From Candidatus Melainabacteria bacterium (GTDB taxonomy: Bacteria > Cyanobacteriota > Vampirovibrionia > Obscuribacterales > Obscuribacteraceae), in NCBI GenBank assembly GCA_016716405.1, contig JADJWK010000004.1, positions 496,001 through 560,000 of the forward strand: a DNA stretch of 64,000 nt, in the 5' to 3' direction. The notes under the pieces were generated by a model. It did not search any database. It was given only the letters and a program-made list of their open reading frames with translations, and was not told the DNA's origin. Of the stretch, positions 25,977-35,301 are shown one piece after another. Position 1 is the first letter of the stretch, and each line of letters opens with the position of its first letter. The position numbers were made by a program, and so were the translations under genes.

Positions 25977-28898
25977 ATGGCCGCCAAAGACACTCTCGTC
26001 CTGGTGGACGGAAGCTCCCTTGCTTTCCGTTCGTTCTACGCCCTGCTGACCACAGGAATGCGCACCAAGACCGGGGTTCCCACCTGGGCAATCATGGGCT
26101 TTTTCAACTCTCTCTTCGACCTCGTCGACCGTCAGAAGCCGACGATGATCGCCGTCTGCTTCGACACGGCCAAGCCGACCTTCAGGCATGAAGAGTACGA
26201 CCAGTACAAGGCGAATCGCCTGGAAATGCCAGACGACCTGGCGGTGCAGTGGCCCCTGATCAAAGAGGGCGTGCAGGTGCTGGGCATACCGGTGCTGGAG
26301 CTGGACGGCTACGAGGCCGACGATGTCATCGGCACAGTGGCCAAGAAAGCGGCCAGACAGGAGCGCCAGGTGGTAATCCTGACCGGGGACCAGGATATTT
26401 TCCAGCTCATCGAGGCCGGGGACACTCATATCGAAGTGCTCATGCCCGGAAAGACCGGTCTAAAGAATTACGGGCGCGAGGAGGTTTTCGAGAAGCTGGG
26501 GGTCTGGCCGGAGCAGGTCATCGACTATAAGGCGCTTTGCGGAGACACATCGGACAATATACCGGGAATCCGGGGCATCGGTCCGAAGACCGCCACCAAG
26601 CTCCTTGCCGAGTACGAGACAGTGGACGGCATCTATGCCAACCTGGACAAGATCACCTCCAGGTCGGTGAAAAACAAGCTCGAGGAAGGTCGGGAAAACG
26701 CCTACAAAAGCCGAAGGCTCGCCACCATCGAGCTCAATGCTCCCATCGAGTTCAGCTTCGACGACTGCCGCCTCTCCCTTCCGGAAGTGGAGCCGGTGGG
26801 CAAGTTCTTCAAATCACTTCAGTTCAAGACCCTGGTGGGAAGGCTGCCCAAGGCCCTGGCGCGGCTTTCCGGGAAGGAGTCCGACACGGCCCTGGAAGAA
26901 TCGCTCATGGAAGAGCTCTCGAAAGTGAAGGTCGAACCGGCCGAAAACGGTAACGGTCGAGGGGAAGCCTTTGTCGCCGCAGCCGTTGCGACAGCTCGAC
27001 CGGGCGCCACCGCATTCGATGCCCATGCCACCGCCCGCTTCGAAGGCCAACCCGAGCCGCTGCTGATCACCAGCGAACAGCTTCTCCAGGACCTCATCGA
27101 CGAGATCGAAAAGGCTCCTTTGCTCTCAGTCGATCTCGAGACCACCGGCGTGGAATCGCTCGACACGGAGATCGTCGGCTGGGCCCTGGCCTGGGGAGGA
27201 GGAATCGAGAAAGTAGATGGCAAAATCGAAGCGAGCAAGGAGCCCGGCCCGATAAAGACCGCCTATATACCGGTCCGGCACAATATCATCTCCCACATCC
27301 CCCAGCTCGACCCCGACCTGGTGGCAAAAGCCCTCAAGCCCATTCTCGAAAACGAGTCCATTGGCAAGATCGCCCAGAACGCCAAATTCGAGGCCAATGT
27401 CCTTTCTCTTTGCGGGATCGACCTCAAGCCGGTCGCCTTCGACCCGATGCTGGCGAGCTATATAGTCAACCCGGACAGCAAGCATGGTCTAAAGGATCAA
27501 TCCGAGCGGCTCCTGGCTTACTCGATGGTGCGGATAACCGAGATCATCGGCAAAGGCAGAAGCCAGATCACCATGGACCGCGCCCCCATCGAAAAGGTCG
27601 CTCCCTACGCCGCCGACGATGCCAGGGTCGCCCTCGCCCTCACAGACCTCTATGCCGGGAGCCTGGACAGCGATCAGTCATCCTTGCTCTACGATATGGA
27701 ATTGCCCACCGAAAGAGTCCTGGCCAAGATGGAGCAGGCCGGTGTGAGGCTCGATCTGGACTACCTGAGCCAGTTCAGCAAAGAGCTGAGCGAGGAGATC
27801 GGCAGGGTCGAAAACGAGATTTTCGAGATCGCCGGCTACACGTTCAATATCAACTCCACCCAGCAATTGCAGAGACTGCTTTTCACCGAGCTCGGGCTGG
27901 AGACCAAATCCCGCACCAAGACAGGCTTCAGCACCGACGCCTCGGTGCTCGAGTCCCTCTCGGGGAACCATCCTGTAATCAACAAGATCCTCGACTACCG
28001 GCAGCTCAGCAAGCTGCTTTCGACCTATGTGGACGCGCTTCCCAGGCAGGTCTCGCCCAGAGACAATCGCCTGCACGGCGAGTTCAACCAGACCGTCACC
28101 AGCACCGGGCGGCTCTCGAGCTCGAACCCGAACCTCCAGAACATTCCCATCCGTACCGAGATCGGGCGCCGGATAAGAAGAGCTTTCGTGCCTGCCGACG
28201 AGAATTCGAGCCTGATCTCAGCCGACTACTCGCAGATCGAGCTGCGCATGCTTGCCCATATGTCAGGCGACGAGCTGCTTATAGAAGCTTTCGAGAAGGA
28301 TCAGGACATACACGCCCGCACCGCCGGCGAGATTTTCGATATCCCCATCGAAGAAGTCGACGCCGAGAAGAGACGCATCGGCAAGACCCTCAATTTCGCC
28401 CTGGTATACCAGCAGGGACCTTTCGCCACAGCCCAGGACCTGGGCATCAGCACCAAAGAGGCCCAGGCATTCATCGACAAATATTTCAGCCGCTACCCGA
28501 AAGTGAAAGGATTCTTGACCGGCACCATAGACGATGCCAGGAACAATCACTATGTCAGCACCCTCTGGGGACGCCGGCGCTATTTCAAGAATCTCAACGA
28601 CCGCAACGCCAATATCAGGCGAGCCGATGAGCGGGCCGCCTGCAATGCCCCGATTCAGGGCAGTGCCGCCGATCTGATGAAACTGGCGATGATCAGGCTG
28701 GACGAAAGGCTTGTCGAAACAGGATCGAAAGCCCGTCTCATCCTCCAGGTCCACGACGAGCTGGTTCTCGATGTGCCGGACAGCGAGCTCGAGGCGACCA
28801 GGAAAATCGTGGTGGAAGCTATGGAGCTCGGTCAGCCGCTCTCCGTGCCGCTCAGGGTCGACTGCGGAGTCGGCAAGAACTGGATGGAGACGAAGTAG
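25977..28898 (+). CDS. polA: DNA polymerase I
   Basis: 973 residues. The 5'-3' exonuclease (residues 1-290) has LVDGSSLAFRSFYAL and the DQDIFQLI and GIRGIGPKTA motifs. A Pro/Ala/Gly linker follows. The 3'-5' exonuclease domain (about 355-560) keeps Asp386 and Glu388 (SVDLETTG) and Tyr544/Asp548, but the Exo II Asp (NxKxD) is Glu472 (NAKFE). The polymerase domain has TSTGRLSSSNPNLQNIP, DYSQIELRMLAHMSGD (motif A), RRIGKTLNFALVYQQG (O-helix) and QVHDELVLDVP (motif C). It is used in Okazaki-fragment maturation and repair. The stop abuts that of the convergent kinase gene. Confidence 0.97.
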   Translation: MAAKDTLVLVDGSSLAFRSFYALLTTGMRTKTGVPTWAIMGFFNSLFDLVDRQKPTMIAVCFDTAKPTFRHEEYDQYKANRLEMPDDLAVQWPLIKEGVQVLGIPVLELDGYEADDVIGTVAKKAARQERQVVILTGDQDIFQLIEAGDTHIEVLMPGKTGLKNYGREEVFEKLGVWPEQVIDYKALCGDTSDNIPGIRGIGPKTATKLLAEYETVDGIYANLDKITSRSVKNKLEEGRENAYKSRRLATIELNAPIEFSFDDCRLSLPEVEPVGKFFKSLQFKTLVGRLPKALARLSGKESDTALEESLMEELSKVKVEPAENGNGRGEAFVAAAVATARPGATAFDAHATARFEGQPEPLLITSEQLLQDLIDEIEKAPLLSVDLETTGVESLDTEIVGWALAWGGGIEKVDGKIEASKEPGPIKTAYIPVRHNIISHIPQLDPDLVAKALKPILENESIGKIAQNAKFEANVLSLCGIDLKPVAFDPMLASYIVNPDSKHGLKDQSERLLAYSMVRITEIIGKGRSQITMDRAPIEKVAPYAADDARVALALTDLYAGSLDSDQSSLLYDMELPTERVLAKMEQAGVRLDLDYLSQFSKELSEEIGRVENEIFEIAGYTFNINSTQQLQRLLFTELGLETKSRTKTGFSTDASVLESLSGNHPVINKILDYRQLSKLLSTYVDALPRQVSPRDNRLHGEFNQTVTSTGRLSSSNPNLQNIPIRTEIGRRIRRAFVPADENSSLISADYSQIELRMLAHMSGDELLIEAFEKDQDIHARTAGEIFDIPIEEVDAEKRRIGKTLNFALVYQQGPFATAQDLGISTKEAQAFIDKYFSRYPKVKGFLTGTIDDARNNHYVSTLWGRRRYFKNLNDRNANIRRADERAACNAPIQGSAADLMKLAMIRLDERLVETGSKARLILQVHDELVLDVPDSELEATRKIVVEAMELGQPLSVPLRVDCGVGKNWMETK

Positions 28899-31286
28899 TC
28901 ATCGGAGCTCGAACGATTTCATGATATCGTCCCGCTGGCGCGACAGGACCTCTCGAAAACCGGCCGCGACGGGATAGCGCTTCAACAACCTTTCGCATTG
29001 CTGGTTGATCGCAAGAGCCCGATCGTAGTCCTTGCCCAGGATCTCCATGTGGGCGGCGACCAGGTAAGCAGCCGCCGCATCATTCACCTGACCGGTCGAC
29101 CGGGGATCGAATCGAGCAAGGCCAGGCTCCGCCCTGCGCGTCCAGACCAGAGCCTCCCCGGGATTATCCAGGTAGCGATAGGCGTCGCCGACCCTGCAGG
29201 CGGCCAGAGCGGTGCCGAAATCGCGCTCCATGTCATTTCTGGCAAGAAGACCCGGTCCCTGCGACACCACCTTCTCGAGATAGGGAATCGCCTTCTCCAT
29301 CTCCTTCCTTCTCAGGTAGAAGTCAGCCACGGTACTGTTCCACGATACACGCTCTCGCTCGAATCCGGGTCTGGAATCGAGTCTCCTCAGCGTCAAGGGA
29401 GCATCCCTGTCCAGGAGATCCGGCCGATTCGCCTGGATGTCGAGCAACAGGATCCCGATCCGGGAATCAGTCTCCATATCGATGAGATTCGCTCCGGCAG
29501 CCAGGTCAACGCTCTCCTCGAAAAGCGAACGGGCACGAGCGAGCCTGCCGAGATTCTGCTCTATAGACGCAAGCTGTCTCAAGACATAGACCTTTTTGGT
29601 GGCATCGATATTGCGGCGGCGGTTGATCAAAGTCAGGTTTCTCGCCGCGATTGTCCTGGCCCTCTCGAAATCCCGCGCGATGATGGCATTATCGGCGTCC
29701 TTGCTGAGCGCGTTGCAGGGATCCGGATCCAGGTTGACTCCCTTGAGCTCCGGTCGCTCGCCGAGACGCAGTAAATCATCCTTACTTAACCCCGGGCAGT
29801 CGGCCAAGCCCAGATCCGTCAGAGCCGGAAGCTCAGAGGCGAGCTTGATCAGAGCGTCACGATTGACGGCGGTGCCGTGCAGACGAAGGCGCTTGAGATT
29901 GTCGAGCCGGTACAGTCTTTCGAGCGAGCTCGAATCGATGTCCGTCTCGGAGAGATCGAGGAGCTCGAGCTTTTCGAGCTTCTCGATACCGGCCAGGGTG
30001 CGGACCCTGGAGCCCCGCAGATAAAGCTCGATCATGTTGGGATAACGGCTCAGGCACGGGATCGCCCTGTCGGTAATCTCGCCTTGATTCACCAGCTTGA
30101 CAAGAGATATCTTGTCCGAAGCAGGTGCCCGCTTCATGTCCTCGTCGCTGACCTGCCTGATCACATCCTCAAAGACAAGCTCTGTAGCACCAGCTCTGAC
30201 ACCGTCGAAGCTTGGATCGATCAGATTCTCCTGTGCCGGCTTGTACGGCAATAGCGACAGGGGCTTATTCTTGGCTTCCGGAGCCCTGCTTAGATTGAGT
30301 GGCACCATTATCAATACCACACCAAAAACCACTGCCAGGGCAATCGGCAGGATCAGGACCTTCTTGTTACTGGACAACTCAAGCGAAAACGGCTGCTCCT
30401 CTTTTTCCGGGGGCTCGACCTCGCTGCAAACCAGTGATCGCAGACGCCCGGCCACCGCTTCGCAACTGGCCGGTCTGCGCTCCGGCTCTTTGGACAGGAG
30501 CTCATTGACCAGAGCCCTGAGGTCATCGTCGATCTCCCATAAGGCGGAGGACGAAAGCTCCGGCGCGCTCGCCTCTCGATGCATGGCCATGGTCTCGAGA
30601 GCCGAGCCACCACTGAAAGGAGGATTCCCGGTTAGAGCCCTGAAAAGCATGCAGCCGAAAGAATAGAGATCGCTTCTTGCGGTGAGGGGCTCTCCTCTGG
30701 TCTGCTCCGGGCTCATATAATAGGGACTTCCCAGCACCGCCCCGGTGCGGGTGAGACTTGCCTCTTCCTCCTCTTCCCGGAAAGTCTTGGCGATTCCGAA
30801 ATCGATAACCCGGGCGCTCAGACTGCCGTCCTCCTCGCTTCTGACCAGGACATTGCCGGGCTTGACGTCCCGGTGCACGATGCCCAGGCGGTGCGCCGAG
30901 CCCAGAGCATCGGCCACCTGGGCGAAAAGCTCGATGAGCCCGGGGAAAGTGAGGTCCCCGGGCGCCTCCAGCAAATCCGCCAGGGACTGTCCCTCGACCA
31001 GCTCGATCACCATGAACGGCTGGCCTGATTCGGAAACACCGAAATCGTACACCCTGGCGATATTGGGATGAGAGAGACGGCTGAGAGTGCGAGCCTCTTT
31101 CTGGAAACGCACTGTAGCCCGATCGTCGACCTGCCAGGACGAGAGGATCTTGATGGCGACATCTCTCAAGAGATCCAGATCCGTGGCGCGGTAGACACGC
31201 CCCATGCCGCCTTCGCCCAGGCAATAGAGAATCTTGTACTTCTGGTAGAAGATGCTTCCGGCTCTGAGCGCCTCTCTCTCGTCCAA
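28899..31286 (-). CDS. Receptor-like Ser/Thr protein kinase with leucine-rich and TPR ectodomain (paralogue 1)
   Basis: 795 residues from a TTG at 31286, chosen because GAGG sits eight bases upstream and the upstream kinase's stop then lies one base before it; another TTG at 31334 would overlap that gene. The kinase domain has GEGGMGRVYRA, VAIKIL, IVHRDVKPGNVLV, DFGIAK, GSPYYMSPEQ and SDLYSFGCML, all intact. A membrane segment at about 308-330 is followed by leucine-rich units (IELYLRGSRV, LELLDLSETDI, LKRLRLHGTAV) and then TPR-like helices. The ectodomain probably senses proteins or peptides. It is the tandem paralogue of 31288-33786. The stop is adjacent to polA's. Confidence 0.9.
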   Translation of the reverse strand: MDEREALRAGSIFYQKYKILYCLGEGGMGRVYRATDLDLLRDVAIKILSSWQVDDRATVRFQKEARTLSRLSHPNIARVYDFGVSESGQPFMVIELVEGQSLADLLEAPGDLTFPGLIELFAQVADALGSAHRLGIVHRDVKPGNVLVRSEEDGSLSARVIDFGIAKTFREEEEEASLTRTGAVLGSPYYMSPEQTRGEPLTARSDLYSFGCMLFRALTGNPPFSGGSALETMAMHREASAPELSSSALWEIDDDLRALVNELLSKEPERRPASCEAVAGRLRSLVCSEVEPPEKEEQPFSLELSSNKKVLILPIALAVVFGVVLIMVPLNLSRAPEAKNKPLSLLPYKPAQENLIDPSFDGVRAGATELVFEDVIRQVSDEDMKRAPASDKISLVKLVNQGEITDRAIPCLSRYPNMIELYLRGSRVRTLAGIEKLEKLELLDLSETDIDSSSLERLYRLDNLKRLRLHGTAVNRDALIKLASELPALTDLGLADCPGLSKDDLLRLGERPELKGVNLDPDPCNALSKDADNAIIARDFERARTIAARNLTLINRRRNIDATKKVYVLRQLASIEQNLGRLARARSLFEESVDLAAGANLIDMETDSRIGILLLDIQANRPDLLDRDAPLTLRRLDSRPGFERERVSWNSTVADFYLRRKEMEKAIPYLEKVVSQGPGLLARNDMERDFGTALAACRVGDAYRYLDNPGEALVWTRRAEPGLARFDPRSTGQVNDAAAAYLVAAHMEILGKDYDRALAINQQCERLLKRYPVAAGFREVLSRQRDDIMKSFELR

Positions 31287-31287
31287 G

Positions 31288-33786
31288 CTATCTACCTCGG
31301 GGAATCTTTTTATTCCCGCCCGCCAAACTCTCAATCTCTGCCTGAATGGCCCTGGCCTCTTTCTCTCGACCGAGACCGTTCAGGATATTGAGCCTCTGTC
31401 CGAGAAGAACGGACATGCCGGGATAGGCAGCGGAGCTCCTCCTGACCAGCTCGAGGCAGGCATCGTTGAGAGCCAGGGCGCCTTCGAGATCTCCTTTCAA
31501 CAAACGGAGATGGCAGGCGATAACATAAGCCTCGCAGGCGTTATTGCGAGCTTCCGGCTCTTTCGGATCGACCCTTGCCAGGATGGCAAGGGCTCTGCCG
31601 ACCCAGAGCTCCGCTTCCGTGAGGCGATCGAGATAGCGGTAGCAGTCCGCCACCCGCGCTGCCCCCGTCGCCGATAACGCATCTTCGATGGGAAGCAGCT
31701 TGCCACCAAGAGAGATGGCGTCCGCGAAAAATCTCTGCGCTTTCGCCTTATCGCCCCGCTCCCTGGCATGGCAGGCGAGAACCCGGTACCATTGAATGCG
31801 CTCGGGCAGCGACCTGTCGCCCAGAGGCTCCATCGCCTTGACTCCCTCGAGAGCGGCAAGCTCTGCCTCGTCTATCCGGCCGGCCGGCCGAAAGAGCCAG
31901 TAGAGTCTCGAGCTGGCACTGGCCATGAGCTCATGCTCCTCCGCCTGCCTGGCTATAGAAAAGCCCTGACGATAAGCCTCCTCCGCCTTCTTTGAGTGTC
32001 CCAGACCCTGCTCGGCTCTGCCAATCTGCTCGAAAGAGATCCCAAGCTTGAAAGGCACAGGATGCTTCTGCCTGATCAGAAGCGCATTATTCTTCCTGGC
32101 GGTGACAAGCGCCTTCTCGTACTGCCCGTCATCGATATACTGATTGAACCGGGCGGTAAGATCGTTGAAGCTGTCCGGCTCGCAAGCCACTTTCGGGAAG
32201 GCGACGCCGAGACGAGCAATATCGTCGAGCTTGATATTCGGGCAGTCATAGAGCTCCAACCGGCACAGGGTCGGTATCGCGCGCAAGAGATCTTCCACCT
32301 GGGCGGCGGTGATATTGGTGCGGCTGAGACGAATATCCTCGAGATTCTTCAAGCTCTTGATCCGCTCGAAGGCTTCCGGGGCGAGCTCGAGGCTGCCCAG
32401 ATCCAGTAGCCTGATCAGGGGCAGGTTCTCGATGCCGGTCAAAGCGTGTATCTTCTTGCTACCTCTGAGATAGAGCTCCTCCGTACCGGGATATCGGGAG
32501 AGAGCCTTAACCGACCGGTCGGTAATATAGATCTTGTCGATCAGCCTCACTTTGATGACACTAGTAGAGGCCGGCGCCTTCTCCATCTGCTTGTCAGTGA
32601 TCTGCCGAGCGGAGTCTTCCAGATCGAGAGTGTTCGCTCCTTCCCTGACCGCCTCGAAGGACAGATCAGAGAGATCCTCGATGACCGCCAGACAGTCTCC
32701 GCCCGGCATTCTCGTCTGGCTGACCGGAGAAGGCGGGGGCTTATAGAAGATCGTCTGGGCTATCGGAATCAAGACAAAAGCAATACAGATGACCGTCGTC
32801 ACCAGCACAGGTATCAAAAAAGAGCGTCTCTTCTCAGCCGGCAATTGAAAGATGGCTGTCACCATGCCGGGCTTCTCATCGGCAGGCCCGGAGTCATCTT
32901 CGACGGTGAGCTCACGCAGGATGGCGACCACTTCGTCGAAACTCTCGGGACGGTCGCGGGGGTCTTTGGCGAGAAGCCTCGCAACCAGGTCGCAGAGCTC
33001 GTCGGGCAGCTCGAAATCAACCGACTCCCTAAGCGAGGGGGGCGGTGAATTCAGGTGCATGCTAAGAGTCTCGACGGCAGTGGCCCCGGAAAAGGGCGGC
33101 CGCCCCGCGACAGCGCGGAAGAGCACGCATCCGAAAGAATAGATATCCGAACTCGCCGTCACCTCCTTTGCCCCGGCCTGCTCGGGGCTCATATAGAACG
33201 GGCTACCAAGGACCGCGCCAGCCCGGGTAAGGGATTGCTCGCCGGCGCTTCGCTTGGCTATGCCGAAGTCGATTACCCGGGCGCTGATGCTGCCGTCCTC
33301 TGCCTCTTTGATCAGGACATTGGTGGGTTTGACATCCCTGTGAATCACCCCGGACCGATGCGCCGAAGCCAGAGCCTCGGCGACCTGAGCGAGAAGCTCC
33401 AGGCAATCGGCAAGCGGCAGGTCGGGCTCGCTATCGAGCAGCTCCGCCAAAGTCATCCCTTCGACCAGCTCGATTACCATGAAAGGCTCGCCAGCGGGCG
33501 ACACCCCGAAATCATAGACCTTCGCGATATTCGGATGAGAAAGCCGGCTGAGGGTGCGAGCCTCGTTCTGAAAGCGAACGAAAGCGCTGTCGCTGTCCTG
33601 CCATGCGCTCAGTACCTTGATGGCGACATCCCGCATGAGAATCCGATCCCGGGCCCGGTAGACCCTTCCCATGCCACCTTCACCGATCTCCCGATCGATC
33701 AGGTATTTGTCGAGAAGAAGGCTGCCCGGCCGCAGAGCCGGATCGCCCGATTTCCTGCCACCATCGCCAGCGCCTCTCTGCTCCAT
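31288..33786 (-). CDS. Receptor-like Ser/Thr protein kinase with leucine-rich and TPR ectodomain (paralogue 2)
   Basis: 832 residues. Cytoplasmic PknB-type kinase with GEGGMGRVYRARD, VAIKVL, VIHRDVKPTNVLI, DFGIAKR, GSPFYMSPEQ and SDIYSFGCVLF, so it should be active. A membrane helix lies at about 320-346 (FLIPVLVTTVICIAFVLIPI). Outside, residues about 425-525 are leucine-rich repeats (LPLIRLLDLGSLEL, LKNLEDIRLSRTNI, LCRLELYDCPNI) and about 545-800 are TPR-like. It has the same domain order as its downstream neighbour, so a tandem duplication. It lies 22 bases downstream of an amino-acid permease gene on the same strand and may be co-transcribed with it. No PASTA repeats, so not a classic muropeptide sensor. 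Confidence 0.92.
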   Translation of the reverse strand: MEQRGAGDGGRKSGDPALRPGSLLLDKYLIDREIGEGGMGRVYRARDRILMRDVAIKVLSAWQDSDSAFVRFQNEARTLSRLSHPNIAKVYDFGVSPAGEPFMVIELVEGMTLAELLDSEPDLPLADCLELLAQVAEALASAHRSGVIHRDVKPTNVLIKEAEDGSISARVIDFGIAKRSAGEQSLTRAGAVLGSPFYMSPEQAGAKEVTASSDIYSFGCVLFRAVAGRPPFSGATAVETLSMHLNSPPPSLRESVDFELPDELCDLVARLLAKDPRDRPESFDEVVAILRELTVEDDSGPADEKPGMVTAIFQLPAEKRRSFLIPVLVTTVICIAFVLIPIAQTIFYKPPPSPVSQTRMPGGDCLAVIEDLSDLSFEAVREGANTLDLEDSARQITDKQMEKAPASTSVIKVRLIDKIYITDRSVKALSRYPGTEELYLRGSKKIHALTGIENLPLIRLLDLGSLELAPEAFERIKSLKNLEDIRLSRTNITAAQVEDLLRAIPTLCRLELYDCPNIKLDDIARLGVAFPKVACEPDSFNDLTARFNQYIDDGQYEKALVTARKNNALLIRQKHPVPFKLGISFEQIGRAEQGLGHSKKAEEAYRQGFSIARQAEEHELMASASSRLYWLFRPAGRIDEAELAALEGVKAMEPLGDRSLPERIQWYRVLACHARERGDKAKAQRFFADAISLGGKLLPIEDALSATGAARVADCYRYLDRLTEAELWVGRALAILARVDPKEPEARNNACEAYVIACHLRLLKGDLEGALALNDACLELVRRSSAAYPGMSVLLGQRLNILNGLGREKEARAIQAEIESLAGGNKKIPRGR

Positions 33787-33808
33787 GGCACTATGATACT
33801 AGCGATAA

Positions 33809-35221
33809 CTATTCTTTGCCGTTATTGCCGCCCGGCTCCGTGCCCGCTGAAAGCGTTGCGGCTCTGAGCTTGCTGTTGCGGTAGCCGTAGAGCCCATAGA
33901 TGATCAGACCGGCAGGACAGGTGATGGCATAAGCCTTGAGGACGTCCGGCTCGAGGAAACAGGCGAGACTGGCGCATCCCAGGGCACCGGCGATTCCCAG
34001 GACGGGACTGACGAGCTTGAGACGCACGGCGCCGACACAAACGAAAGTAAAAGCCACCAGAGTGCCCAGGACCATCATATCGGCGATTTTAGAGAAGTCC
34101 ATGAACCCTGCGATAAGGGCCACGAGAACGCCGTTGAGAAGAATACCCACGGTGGGATTGCCATGCCTGACTTTCTGGAACACCGGCGGCAGCAGTCCGT
34201 CCTCGGCCATATTGCGGAAGATCCTCGGTCCTCCCATACAGAGCACCAGCAGAACATTGAAGATGCCCAGGACGGCGCCGAAAGCGATGAACTGCGCGGT
34301 CCAGTTTTCGCCCACGCTGGCAAGAAGCTTGGCCAGCGGCGCCGCCGCCTCGCTGCCGACGAAGAGCTCATTCTTCTGCCCATCGATGAAACACGGAGCC
34401 AGACCCGTAGCCACTGCCATGACAGCCACATAGAGCGCCGCCACGATCCCGACAGTGAGATAGGTGGCTCTTTTGGTGTCCTTCTGTCCCTTCGATTCCC
34501 GGGCGAATGTATAGAGCGCATCGAAACCGACATACGGGAAAACGGCCACAGCGGCTCCTTCGAGCACGCCATTGAAGCCCCTGGGCATGAAAGGCGTCCA
34601 GTTGGCGGCATTGACATGGCTGATGCCGAAAGCGAGAAACACCACCAACAGTACCATTTTCAAGATCACCAGAAAGAAGTTGAGCTTGGCCGATTTGCTC
34701 ACACCGCCGAAAATGAGAATAATCGTGATTACCGAGACCACGCCTATGGCAATGATATTGATCCCGAAGCGACCGTCATCGGCGGAGGGGCCGGTCCAGA
34801 AAGCCGGGACCTCGATGCCCAGGGCGGTCTGCAAATAGACACTCCAGGCGATGGCCACGGCGGATGCCCCGAAGCTGTACTCCATGAAAAGACCGAAAGC
34901 CACAATCCAGGCCACCAGCTCGCCGATGGAATGATAGACATAGCTGTAGGCCGAGACACCATGCGGCATCCGCGCGGAGAAACGCTCGTAGCAGATGGCT
35001 ACGATGAGAATCACCAGGCCGGTGATCACGAAAGAGAGCACTCCGGCGGGGCCGGCCTTGCCGGCTATGATCCCGGGCATGGCGAAAATACCGGCACCAA
35101 TCGTGGCACCAATTCCCAGTCCGGTGAGCATCATCCAGCCGAGATGCCTGGGGGTATCGGCGATAGCGAGATCGTCGGCGGAAGCCGGAACACACCTGAA
35201 AAGCTCAGTTGCTAAAGACAT
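33809..35221 (-). CDS. APC-family amino-acid permease (cationic amino acid transporter type)
   Basis: 470 residues from the ATG at 35221. That start gives MSLATELFRCVPASADDLAI, matching the short LFRxKxxxDL leader of this family; an ATG at 35263 would add 14 residues. About 12 membrane segments. The first helix has GIGATIGAGIFAMPGIIAGKAGPAG, the backbone-binding G-[IA]-G-x-G-I-F motif of APC transporters, and FPYVGFDALYTFARESK matches the sixth helix consensus. It should import amino acids with cation symport or by exchange; specificity is unknown. The kinase pair follows on the same strand. Confidence 0.9.
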   Translation of the reverse strand: MSLATELFRCVPASADDLAIADTPRHLGWMMLTGLGIGATIGAGIFAMPGIIAGKAGPAGVLSFVITGLVILIVAICYERFSARMPHGVSAYSYVYHSIGELVAWIVAFGLFMEYSFGASAVAIAWSVYLQTALGIEVPAFWTGPSADDGRFGINIIAIGVVSVITIILIFGGVSKSAKLNFFLVILKMVLLVVFLAFGISHVNAANWTPFMPRGFNGVLEGAAVAVFPYVGFDALYTFARESKGQKDTKRATYLTVGIVAALYVAVMAVATGLAPCFIDGQKNELFVGSEAAAPLAKLLASVGENWTAQFIAFGAVLGIFNVLLVLCMGGPRIFRNMAEDGLLPPVFQKVRHGNPTVGILLNGVLVALIAGFMDFSKIADMMVLGTLVAFTFVCVGAVRLKLVSPVLGIAGALGCASLACFLEPDVLKAYAITCPAGLIIYGLYGYRNSKLRAATLSAGTEPGGNNGKE

Positions 35222-35301
35222 CTGATCGGTTTCTCGTGGCTGCTGAAAGTGAAATGCTAGCATAGCGGCTCATATATTGAATTCAGTGTGAGGTCTTTCC
35301 C

